Made by a program: the position numbers and the translations under genes
Part shown: positions 24,735 through 31,926 of the stretch, one piece after another
How the letters are laid out: the number at the start of each line of letters is the position of its first letter
Position numbering within the stretch: the first letter of the stretch is position 1
Source of the DNA: an uncultured Campylobacter sp.
Lineage (GTDB): Bacteria; Campylobacterota; Campylobacteria; Campylobacterales; Campylobacteraceae
Direction: 5' to 3'
Assembly: GCF_963518785.1 (NCBI RefSeq)
Contig: NZ_CAUQKJ010000001.1
Coordinates: 314,385 to 378,384, forward strand
Length of the DNA stretch: 64,000 bases
Notes under the pieces: model-generated
Database searches by the model: none
Told to the model about the DNA's origin: nothing
The model's input: the letters and a program-made list of their open reading frames with translations, nothing else

Positions 24735-26251
24735 AAAGAATTTATATTAAAAATAATCTAGGTTTTTGCGAGAGCGAGCTTAGTTTTGGCCCGGGACTTA
24801 GCGTATTTACAGGCATCAGCGGCGCAGGTAAATCGGTATTAATAGGCGCTATTTTAGCGGTGTTTGGGCTTAAAGAATGCGAGGCAGAGCTCATAGAAGC
24901 GGACGTAGAGCATAAATTTGATATGGAAAATTTCGGTTTGATAAACGATGCGCCAAATATTTTTCGCGTCCTAAAAGAGCGTAGCTTGCGATACTTTATA
25001 AATTCTCAATCGGTCTCAAAAAAAAATCTAAGCACGATCGCCGGCGAATACGTGAAATTTTTAGGCGCGAAAAACGCCGGCGAAATGAGTAGCGACAGTT
25101 TGCTAAAATTACTTGATTTTATCGCCGCGAAAAAAGATGCGGCGCACGCGCTAAGCCTATCGGAGCTTCAAAGCGCCTTTACGGAATTTAGCCGCACAAA
25201 AAAGCAGCTGGATGAAATTTTAGATCAAGAGCGCAAGATTGAGGAGTTAAAGGAATTCGCTCGCTTTGAGATTGAAAAAATCGAGCGCGTATCGCCTAAG
25301 ATCGGCGAATACGAGGAGCTTTTGCAGATCAAAAAAAAGCTTAGTAAAAAAGATAAGATCGAGGAACTTTGGGCTAGGGTGCAGGGCGTTTTTGAGCTGG
25401 AACGCAGCGTCATCGAAGCGCTAAGTCTTAGCGGACTGGATAGCGCGTTTTTTGAGGATGCGATGAACGAGCTGCGGCTAAAGCGAGAAGGCTTGAATTT
25501 AGACGAGCTCGAAAACATCGACATAGAGAAAATTTTAGATCGTATCGAAGCTCTTAGCGCGCTAAATAGGCGCTACGGAAGCGTAGAAGAGGCTTTAGCT
25601 ACGCTTGAAGCGCGCAAGAAAGAGCTTGAGCATTACGAGCAGTTAAGCTTTGAAAAAACCAAGTTGCAAGCAGAATTTAAACGTCTTAGCGAAAGCACCG
25701 CTACCCTTGCCAAAAAAATTAGCGAGGCTCGCAAGGGCGCTAAAAAACGGCTCGAGGATCTGATAAATTCCTATCTAAAGCAGCTTTATATGGACGGAGT
25801 GGAGCTTAGTTTTAAGCCCGCGGTTCTTAGTGAGCGCGGCACGGACGAAATTTGCGTTAGCTTGTGCAAGACGGAATTTAAAAATTTAAGCTCAGGCGAG
25901 ACGAACCGCTTACGCCTTGCTTTCATCGCGGCAAGCTTGGAGCTTACAAATAACGGTGAGGGAATTTTAATCTTAGACGAGATTGATTCAAATTTAAGCG
26001 GAAAAGAGGCGATGAGTATCGCTAACGTGCTGGTAAAAATTTCAAAATTTTATCAAATTTTTGCGATCTCGCACCAGCCGCAGCTTAGCTCAAAGGCTGC
26101 GTCACACTTTTTAGTAAGTAAAACGAACGGCAAATCTAGCGTGAGATTATTAAGCGAAAATGAGAAAATAACAGAGCTAGCTCGTATGATAAGCGGCGAG
26201 ACGATTACTGCAGAAGCCCTGGAATTCGCTAAAAAGCTAAGACAAAGCTGA
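24728..26251 (+). CDS. recN: DNA repair protein RecN
   Basis: SMC-like ATPase that gathers DNA ends during double-strand break repair. ATG 24728 is chosen because it gives the family start MLERIYIKNNLGFCESELSF; an upstream in-frame ATG at 24713 lies deep in nadK. Walker A GISGAGKS is at residues 29-36. A long coiled coil fills the middle (residues ~140-350, Glu/Lys/Leu heptads). The ABC signature LSSGETNRLRLAF and Walker B ILILDEIDSNLSG lie toward the C-terminus. At 507 aa it is somewhat shorter than E. coli RecN, as in other epsilonproteobacteria. It overlaps nadK by seven bases, so the two are coupled. Confidence 0.94.
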   Translation: MLERIYIKNNLGFCESELSFGPGLSVFTGISGAGKSVLIGAILAVFGLKECEAELIEADVEHKFDMENFGLINDAPNIFRVLKERSLRYFINSQSVSKKNLSTIAGEYVKFLGAKNAGEMSSDSLLKLLDFIAAKKDAAHALSLSELQSAFTEFSRTKKQLDEILDQERKIEELKEFARFEIEKIERVSPKIGEYEELLQIKKKLSKKDKIEELWARVQGVFELERSVIEALSLSGLDSAFFEDAMNELRLKREGLNLDELENIDIEKILDRIEALSALNRRYGSVEEALATLEARKKELEHYEQLSFEKTKLQAEFKRLSESTATLAKKISEARKGAKKRLEDLINSYLKQLYMDGVELSFKPAVLSERGTDEICVSLCKTEFKNLSSGETNRLRLAFIAASLELTNNGEGILILDEIDSNLSGKEAMSIANVLVKISKFYQIFAISHQPQLSSKAASHFLVSKTNGKSSVRLLSENEKITELARMISGETITAEALEFAKKLRQS

Positions 26252-26290
26252 AGGAATTTTAAGCTTAAGTTTAAATCTGAAATTTTTTGC

Positions 26291-26296
26291 TACAAT
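26291..26296 (+). promoter_or_regulatory. Candidate extended -10 box for tatD operon
   Basis: TTGCTACAAT is a TGnTACAAT extended -10 about 80 bases before the tatD start, in the gap after recN. Confidence 0.45.
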
Positions 26297-26376
26297 ACCG
26301 CGTTTAATTTAAATTTAAGTGTGATTTTGCAAAACGACGTAAAATCCGCTTCGAAAAATTTTATCAAGTGAGTTTT

Positions 26377-27174
26377 ATGATTATAGATACACATTGCCAT
26401 TTAGACGATGCTAGTTTCGATGCCGATTTGGACGCGGTGATTGAGCGCGCCACGATTGCAGGCGTGCGCGGCATCATCATTCCCGGTGCCGATGTAGCAG
26501 ACCTAGATAAGGCATGTAAAATTTCGCACGCACGGGATAATGTGTATTTTGCCGTAGGGGTACATCCATACGAGATAGATTCTTTCGATATGGAGGTGCT
26601 GAAGCGGTATGCTGACGATCCCAAATGCGTGGGCGTTGGCGAATGCGGTCTTGATTATTTCAGACTTAAGCAGCAAGAGAGCAAGGAAACCAAAGCCTTA
26701 GAAATCTCCCGCCAAAAAGACGCCTTCATCTCACAAATCGATCTAGCAACACAACTTCAAAAACCACTTATAGTCCATATCCGAGAAGCAAACGAAGATA
26801 GCTTTGGAATTCTAAAAGATCGTGCCGGCGATTTATGTGGCGGTGTTTTACACTGCTTCAATGCCAGCAAGCTTTTGCTAGGTCTTAGCGAATACGGATT
26901 TTACTTCGGTATCGGCGGAGTTTTAACATTCAAAAATGCAAAAAACTTAGCTGAGATCTTACCGCAAATTCCGCAAGAGCGCCTCTTAATCGAGACGGAT
27001 GCACCATATCTAACCCCGCATCCGCATCGCGGCGAGCGCAACGAGCCTGCATTTACGAGACTCGTGGTAGAAAAAGTCGCGGAAATTTTAAGCCTAAGCG
27101 TAAAAGAGGTCGAAGCAATAACGACTCAAAACGCCTGTAGGCTTTTTGGCGATAAAATCAAAGGAGAGATATGA
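26377..27174 (+). CDS. tatD: TatD-family metal-dependent deoxyribonuclease
   Basis: Cytosolic TIM-barrel hydrolase of the TatD family, with 3'-5' exonuclease activity and roles in DNA quality control in studied members. The start ATG 26377 yields MIIDTHCHLDD, in which the HxH metal ligands are residues 6 and 8; an in-frame GTG nine bases upstream is less likely. Other metal-site motifs are VGECGLDYF, KPLIVHIREA, LHCFNAS and IETDAPYLTPHPHRGERNEP. The length, 266 aa, is typical. The stop overlaps the start of the transglycosylase gene by four bases (ATGA), so these genes form an operon tatD-transglycosylase-rlpA. Confidence 0.93.
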   Translation: MIIDTHCHLDDASFDADLDAVIERATIAGVRGIIIPGADVADLDKACKISHARDNVYFAVGVHPYEIDSFDMEVLKRYADDPKCVGVGECGLDYFRLKQQESKETKALEISRQKDAFISQIDLATQLQKPLIVHIREANEDSFGILKDRAGDLCGGVLHCFNASKLLLGLSEYGFYFGIGGVLTFKNAKNLAEILPQIPQERLLIETDAPYLTPHPHRGERNEPAFTRLVVEKVAEILSLSVKEVEAITTQNACRLFGDKIKGEI

Positions 27175-28169
27175 AAGCCATAAAATTTATACTGCTAGCC
27201 CTGCTTTTAGTGGGCGAAGCGTTTGCGAGCCAGCCCGGTCTGATGCGCGCAAATCACGACTATATTTTAAATCAATTCGGCATCGAAAATAACGAATCGA
27301 GCAAAAACGTAGTCGCGGGAATATTCCGTGCGATCAATGCAAGCGATCGCAAGCAGTTTAAGCATATCGTGACTTCGCAGTCGCACAATGCCTACTTAGT
27401 CAAATCCGAGGTCGATAACATCGAAGCTCCGGAGTTCTTATTGTATTTGGCAATGGTAGAATCTCATCTTAAAAATACGGTCACATCAGGCGCTAGTGCA
27501 GGTGGTATGTGGCAGCTGATGCCGGCGACCGCAAAAAATTTCGGTCTTAGAGTAGATAGTGCAGTAGATGAGCGTCGCGATCCCGCAGCCTCTACGGATG
27601 CTGCGTTTTCGTATATTTTGCATCTGAAGCAAAATTTTGGCAAGTGGTATTTAGCGCTAATGGCGTATAATTGTGGCGATCAAAAGCTTAAAAATGCGAT
27701 TGCAGCTACTGGCAGCGATGATCTGGATCGCTTGCTAAAAAGCCCTGCACTTCCTAATGAGACTAAGAATTTTATTAAGCGCATTATCAAATACGCTTAC
27801 ATCGCTCAAAATGAAAATATGCGTAAAATCCTGCTTTTTGAAAGTGAGCCGTGGGGGCTAAAGCGTATCGCCGTAGCTCCGGGCACAAAGCTAAGCGCGG
27901 TTGCAAAACAGATCGGAATTTCGCCGTCGCAGATGCAGGATTACAACGCGCATATTAAAAACGGAATTTCGCCGCTTAACGGCAAGTACTTCTTTTATAT
28001 CCCACAAAGCAAATATGCAGAATTTGTCGTAAATCAAGGCGCGTTTCAAGCGTATGAACCACGTCTGAAACAGCGCAAGCCAGGACGCGTGTTAGCAGGT
28101 TTGGCGAACGAGCTTAGCCTCAAAGACAAAAACGAAATAGCGCTAAATAATATAAAATTCAACAAATAA
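27171..28169 (+). CDS. Lytic murein transglycosylase, MltD-like with LysM-like C-terminus
   Basis: Periplasmic enzyme that cleaves the MurNAc-GlcNAc bond of peptidoglycan forming 1,6-anhydroMurNAc. The signal peptide is MKAIKFILLALLLVGEAFAS. The SLT domain (residues ~85-200) has the catalytic glutamate E97 in LAMVESHLKN, then SGASAGGMWQLMPATAKNFG and LALMAYNCGDQKL. A C-terminal segment (residues ~235-285: VAPGTKLSAVAKQIGISPSQ, NGKYFFYIP) looks like a LysM peptidoglycan-binding module. It overlaps tatD and is followed 13 bases later by rlpA, another septal-wall factor, which supports a role in wall remodelling during division. Confidence 0.9.
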   Translation: MKAIKFILLALLLVGEAFASQPGLMRANHDYILNQFGIENNESSKNVVAGIFRAINASDRKQFKHIVTSQSHNAYLVKSEVDNIEAPEFLLYLAMVESHLKNTVTSGASAGGMWQLMPATAKNFGLRVDSAVDERRDPAASTDAAFSYILHLKQNFGKWYLALMAYNCGDQKLKNAIAATGSDDLDRLLKSPALPNETKNFIKRIIKYAYIAQNENMRKILLFESEPWGLKRIAVAPGTKLSAVAKQIGISPSQMQDYNAHIKNGISPLNGKYFFYIPQSKYAEFVVNQGAFQAYEPRLKQRKPGRVLAGLANELSLKDKNEIALNNIKFNK

Positions 28170-28182
28170 GATCGGATCGCAG

Positions 28183-28938
28183 GTGTCGTACCAGAAAATC
28201 GCTCTTTTTAGTGTGCTTTTTGCGCTGATTCTTGCCGGTTGCTCGTTTCGCACCGCACCGTCGTCTAGATCGTCTGCGGGCGGTGCGGGCAAGATCGGCA
28301 AAAACTCTCCCGCCACCATGCGCCCTTATAAAATCAACGGCAAAACCTACTATCCAGAGCAGGTAAGCGTCGGCGATACCCAGATAGGTATCGCCAGCTG
28401 GTATGGGCCGAATTTTCATGGCAAATACACCTCAAACGGCGAAATTTACGATATGAACGGCATGACCGCCGCGCACAAAACCTATCCAATGAATACTATG
28501 GTAAAGGTCACGAATCGCGACACTGGAGCTACTGCAACCGTGCGCATCAATGACCGCGGTCCATTCGTGGATGGTCGCATCATTGATCTTAGCAAAACAG
28601 CTGCTAATCTAGTAGGCGTATTTGCCAAAGGTACGGCGCCTGTAAAGCTCGAAGTAGTGGGTTTTTATGGGCGCACTATTGCTAAAGGTTCGCCGAAAGC
28701 AACCATCGTCGGCGGAAATTTTATGGTGCAAATCGGTGCGTTTAGAAACAGAAGCGGCGCACAAATTTATCAGCGCGATTACCACGGCACAGCGGGATAT
28801 CCTGCGATCATCAAAGAATTTAGCATAGATGGCGCGCCGATTTATCGCGTCTTTTTAAGCGGATTTAAGAGCGAGGATGAGGCAAGAGATTTCGCGCATA
28901 ATGGCAAGTTTACTGGAGCTTTCATCGTAAGGGAGTAG
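28183..28938 (+). CDS. rlpA: RlpA family lipoprotein (DPBB and SPOR domains)
   Basis: Outer-membrane lipoprotein that, in Pseudomonas, cleaves denuded glycan strands at the septum. Start GTG 28183. The lipobox LAGC places the acylated cysteine at residue 20. The double-psi beta-barrel contains GIASWYGPNFHGKYTSNGE, MTAAHKTYPMNTMVKVTN and the catalytic-type VRINDRGPFVDGRIIDLS. A C-terminal SPOR domain (residues ~180-250: GGNFMVQIGAFRNRSGA, YRVFLSGFKSEDEA) binds glycans lacking stem peptides. Third gene of the tatD operon. Confidence 0.94.
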   Translation: MSYQKIALFSVLFALILAGCSFRTAPSSRSSAGGAGKIGKNSPATMRPYKINGKTYYPEQVSVGDTQIGIASWYGPNFHGKYTSNGEIYDMNGMTAAHKTYPMNTMVKVTNRDTGATATVRINDRGPFVDGRIIDLSKTAANLVGVFAKGTAPVKLEVVGFYGRTIAKGSPKATIVGGNFMVQIGAFRNRSGAQIYQRDYHGTAGYPAIIKEFSIDGAPIYRVFLSGFKSEDEARDFAHNGKFTGAFIVRE

Positions 28939-29179
28939 CAGTTTTCTTTGACGGCTTTTCCTTCGTTTTTTGCTTGATATAGGCTTTGTCAAATTTATTT
29001 GTGAGCTACTTGCAATAAAATTTCCCGTCATCTAATAGTTATAGTTATCTGCTTTAGCTGCGGCAAAGTGCGAATTACTTGCAAGCTATTCGTAGCAAAA
29101 ATTGCGCCTGCCTTCTTAAGCTTTGTTTTTTAATAGGGCGCAGCAGCTGATAAAATTTTATATTGCTAGGGGATAAAGC

Positions 29180-29416
29180 ATGCAAAAATATCCGGAAGTT
29201 TATAGTTTAGAAAAGAGTTTGGCTATACTTGAAAAATATAAAGACGAGCTGAGCGTAGAACAATACGAGCAAAACAGATATATCATCTGCAACCACGCGA
29301 TAGAGGGTATGTTTGCAAAAGAGCAAGATATAATCGATCTTATCAAGGTCGATAAGGGAGAAAAAACGCCCGATGAGATAATAAACGAATATAAAAAAGA
29401 GTGGGGCATTTTATAG
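29180..29416 (+). CDS. Small protein resembling VbhA-type antitoxins, orphan
   Basis: A 78-residue acidic/basic helical protein. The overall form, two helices plus a terminal block GEKTPDEIINEYKKEWGI, resembles the antitoxin VbhA group that inhibits Fic-domain AMP transferases, in which a short C-terminal helix follows a G-[ED]-[KI]-[ST]-x-[ED]-E-x-[IV] pattern. I do not see the inhibitory S/TxxxE/DG motif with certainty. No Fic gene (HPFxxGNG) is adjacent; the next gene is on the opposite strand. TAGGGGAT precedes ATG 29180. It is the first of three small, AT-rich genes that look unlike the surrounding core genes. Assignment is tentative. Confidence 0.5.
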   Translation: MQKYPEVYSLEKSLAILEKYKDELSVEQYEQNRYIICNHAIEGMFAKEQDIIDLIKVDKGEKTPDEIINEYKKEWGIL

Positions 29417-29490
29417 CGTAGTAGAAAATATTAAATTTAGATGGTGAAATATCAGAGGTATTTTGGTGCAGCTCATAGGTTCTTTAAATT

Positions 29491-29976
29491 TTAATCGTGC
29501 AGAAAAGTTACGACTTCGTGTTCTTTTGGAACATATTCCCTATTTTCAATACCGCCGCTGCCATACTCAGACAAGGCTTCATTTAAAATTTTATAAAGCT
29601 CGTCTATCGAAATATCTCCAATGTCAGAATTTACGCTTTGGAATTTATATTTGATTTTAAATGGATTTTCCGTGAAATATTTACTCGTTGTCTCATCATA
29701 AATTCGTCTTACATCAAGCTCGATATTTTTACCTTTATAGTGAAACAACCAAATATCCTCGCCCGTATAGCCATCTCGTGGATCCGGCATAGATGCCAAA
29801 CATACATGAATAAGCCAAGCATCTCTTTGCCTATCGATAACCCAATTCATCCAATCGGTATCATTATCCTGGATTGGGTATGTGTAATTATGTTTCATCA
29901 ATAACTCGTTCATATTGCTTAAAATATCATATTTCTCCAAGTCCTCTTTAGAAATATATTCCGCAACAAACGCCAT
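29491..29976 (-). CDS. Hypothetical acidic cytosolic protein, unrecognised
   Basis: No family recognised. The 161-residue product has no signal peptide or membrane helix, is acidic and rich in Asp/Glu/Tyr/Trp, with a mixed alpha/beta pattern (DTDWMNWVIDRQRDAWLIHV, IWLFHYKGKNIELDVRRIYD). This composition is like many immunity or accessory proteins, but no specific match is claimed. The start ATG 29976 is preceded on its strand by AAGGAGG, a strong ribosome binding site. The gene follows the membrane-protein gene at 30004-30636 by 27 bases on the same strand, so the two are likely a pair. Base composition is more AT-rich than the flanking core genes, suggesting acquisition. Confidence 0.65.
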   Translation of the reverse strand: MAFVAEYISKEDLEKYDILSNMNELLMKHNYTYPIQDNDTDWMNWVIDRQRDAWLIHVCLASMPDPRDGYTGEDIWLFHYKGKNIELDVRRIYDETTSKYFTENPFKIKYKFQSVNSDIGDISIDELYKILNEALSEYGSGGIENREYVPKEHEVVTFLHD

Positions 29977-30003
29977 CTAGCCCTCCTTTAAAAATTCTAT
30001 AAT

Positions 30004-30636
30004 TTAAAGTAGATCGCTCGTATATAGACCGAACAAAGACGAGAGCTCAAATTTAACGTCTTTGTCGCTCAACAATTTATTATTCGGCACCGCAATAATG
30101 CCCGATTTAAACCTATACAATATATACTTTTTAAATCTAAATCCATTGAGCGCCAAGAAAATAAAATGATGTAGCATGGTGATTAAAAAGAATATTGGAC
30201 TTACCAAATACCTAACCATTCTCTTTCTCCTATTTTTTATATCTTTGATCCATATATTTACGTCTTGCTCATTGTATGGTATCAACGCCCAACTTACCGA
30301 TACAAGATCGTCTTTTTGCATAATTTCGGTTTTAAATTTCATATGTTCGTCTATATGGTCGAATGAAATTTTATCATCATAAAATTTTGTAAAAAACTTA
30401 TTGCAAAATTCTTGATAGGCTATTTTTATCTCCCAAAATGTGCAAAATAAAATTCCGAAAATCCCTAGCGTTAATGACGCCCTTCTCATCATCTCTTTAT
30501 GCGGATCCAGCTTCGGCGTTAAATTTAGCAAGACAAAAGACAAGAATATAAGCACACCCATGATTTTATTTGATATAGTAAGCCTAAAAAAGTAGTCGTT
30601 TTCTATGATTATCGGCTCTTTCTCGCAGTCTTTCAT
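30004..30636 (-). CDS. Hypothetical membrane protein, unrecognised
   Basis: A 210-residue protein with an N-terminal cytosolic segment, two closely spaced helices around residues 23-45 and 52-75, a ~65-residue soluble charged loop, then another hydrophobic hairpin around residues 142-165. The C-terminal ~45 residues are soluble (SGIIAVPNNKLLSDKDVKFE). The layout resembles PH-like YcxB-type membrane proteins, but no motif confirms it. It is upstream of the 161-residue gene on the same strand and probably co-transcribed. AT-rich codon use differs from neighbouring core genes, consistent with a small acquired unit. Confidence 0.6.
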   Translation of the reverse strand: MKDCEKEPIIIENDYFFRLTISNKIMGVLIFLSFVLLNLTPKLDPHKEMMRRASLTLGIFGILFCTFWEIKIAYQEFCNKFFTKFYDDKISFDHIDEHMKFKTEIMQKDDLVSVSWALIPYNEQDVNIWIKDIKNRRKRMVRYLVSPIFFLITMLHHFIFLALNGFRFKKYILYRFKSGIIAVPNNKLLSDKDVKFELSSLFGLYTSDLL

Positions 30637-30883
30637 AATATCCCCCTATTTTAAAATCGAGCATAATTTTATCTTAACGGCGCTTTGCGAGGGATTAAAA
30701 TTTCAGCCTTGCCGCACCTCATTAAATTTTTAAAATTATATTTCTATGCAGATGCCGATTATTCAAAGACAAACTTCCCGCCCGTTTTCGATAGAATTTT
30801 AAAATTTTGATTTAAATTTCTAGCCCATGCAGAAAACGCGCTTTAATCCAAAAAGCATAGAAAATGCAGCCTTGCACAGCAAT

Positions 30884-31717
30884 TCAGGCGCTTTGGCGCT
30901 CGCCACCTCTTTTAAATTTGGCGTCTAAAAATACGCAGAATTTCACGCCGTATAGGTAGAAAATCCAGCTTATGTAGATCCACAGAAAGAAAAATAGCGC
31001 GACCGAAAACGAGCCGTAGATACTAAGATAGGTTTTGTTATAAAAGACGTATTGCGCGAAAACCAGTCTTGAAAGCCACCATAAAATCGATGCTACGAGC
31101 GATGAAGCGAGTACCGCTTTTGCGCGGATCTCGCGGTTGATCGCCGTAGCATAAGTGATCGCAAAGATCCCCCAAACGATTAAGTAGGGTAGAATTTTAA
31201 GCAAATTTATCCAGCTCGTAAGCTCGGTTTTATTTAGTAGCTCCTGAAGCTCGCCGCTGATATAAAACGATGCCCCAAGCCCCACAGGAGCGAGCGTCAT
31301 CAGCGTCCAGTAGGTGCTTAGGCTCTTAAAAAAGCTTCGCTCGGGTGAATGCGAAATTCGCGCGATAATCGCTTCAAAGTCTCCGAAAAACAGCACCGAC
31401 GTAACTAACACTGCGCAAAAGCCCGTTACGCCAAGGCTTAGGCCGTTAGCCATAAATTCCTCGATATAGTGCGCCATGCTCGCTTGATTTGCGGGCAGGA
31501 AGTTTGAAAAAATAAAGCCCATAATCTTGTCGTAGTAGCCTTTAAAGCTTGGCAGCTGCATAAAAACGCTAAGCGAGACCATCAGCACCGGCAGTAGCGC
31601 CAGAATCGTGTGAAAGCTAAGGCTTGATGCATGATGCATGAGCTCGGTGTCGTAGAGGCGGAAGAAATTTTTGAGTCGGTTTTGCGCTTGCTTAAGCGCC
31701 GGTATTAGTTTTTTCAT
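30884..31717 (-). CDS. YihY/BrkB family inner-membrane protein
   Basis: Polytopic protein of the YihY/virulence factor BrkB family, once misnamed RNase BN. The 277 residues contain about six membrane helices. Family features are the N-terminal HHASSLSFHTILALLPVLMV segment and the late helix pair AKAVLASSLVASILWWLSR and SIYGSFSVALFFFLWIYISW, in which YxxxYGsxa-type residues are conserved. The substrate is unknown for the family. It stands alone on the minus strand, divergent from the siderophore receptor gene. A short basic C-terminus faces the cytosol by prediction. Confidence 0.9.
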   Translation of the reverse strand: MKKLIPALKQAQNRLKNFFRLYDTELMHHASSLSFHTILALLPVLMVSLSVFMQLPSFKGYYDKIMGFIFSNFLPANQASMAHYIEEFMANGLSLGVTGFCAVLVTSVLFFGDFEAIIARISHSPERSFFKSLSTYWTLMTLAPVGLGASFYISGELQELLNKTELTSWINLLKILPYLIVWGIFAITYATAINREIRAKAVLASSLVASILWWLSRLVFAQYVFYNKTYLSIYGSFSVALFFFLWIYISWIFYLYGVKFCVFLDAKFKRGGERQSA

Positions 31718-31862
31718 ACGGGCGATTTTACATTAAAAATTTAGAATTTCATATAAATTTGCGCAATTTTTCTTTTGTATCTCAGTATATCGTCTATGAA
31801 ATTTTAAACTGCAAAAATGCGACTACAAATATATAAATTTATATCTCGAATTTAGTCGAAAT

Positions 31863-31880
31863 TTAGGAAAATTTTTCTAA
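31863..31880. promoter_or_regulatory. Near-perfect 18-bp palindrome upstream of siderophore receptor
   Basis: TTAGGAAAATTTTTCTAA pairs at eight of nine positions and overlaps a TAATAT hexamer (31878-31883) that could be the -10 box. It is a candidate operator for an iron-responsive repressor, but it does not match the classic Fur box well. Confidence 0.35.
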
Positions 31881-31926
31881 TATGCTAAAAAATAATATTA
31901 AATATATCCATAACGAAGGGAAAAAA

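Noticed and set aside
29180..29416. Complete Fic/VbhA toxin-antitoxin pair
   Set aside because: No HPFxxGNG Fic motif is encoded in the adjacent genes, so only an orphan antitoxin-like gene is listed.
29463..29904. Plus-strand frames opposite the 161-residue gene
   Set aside because: The minus-strand gene has a strong AAGGAGG start and a protein-like composition; the plus frames do not.
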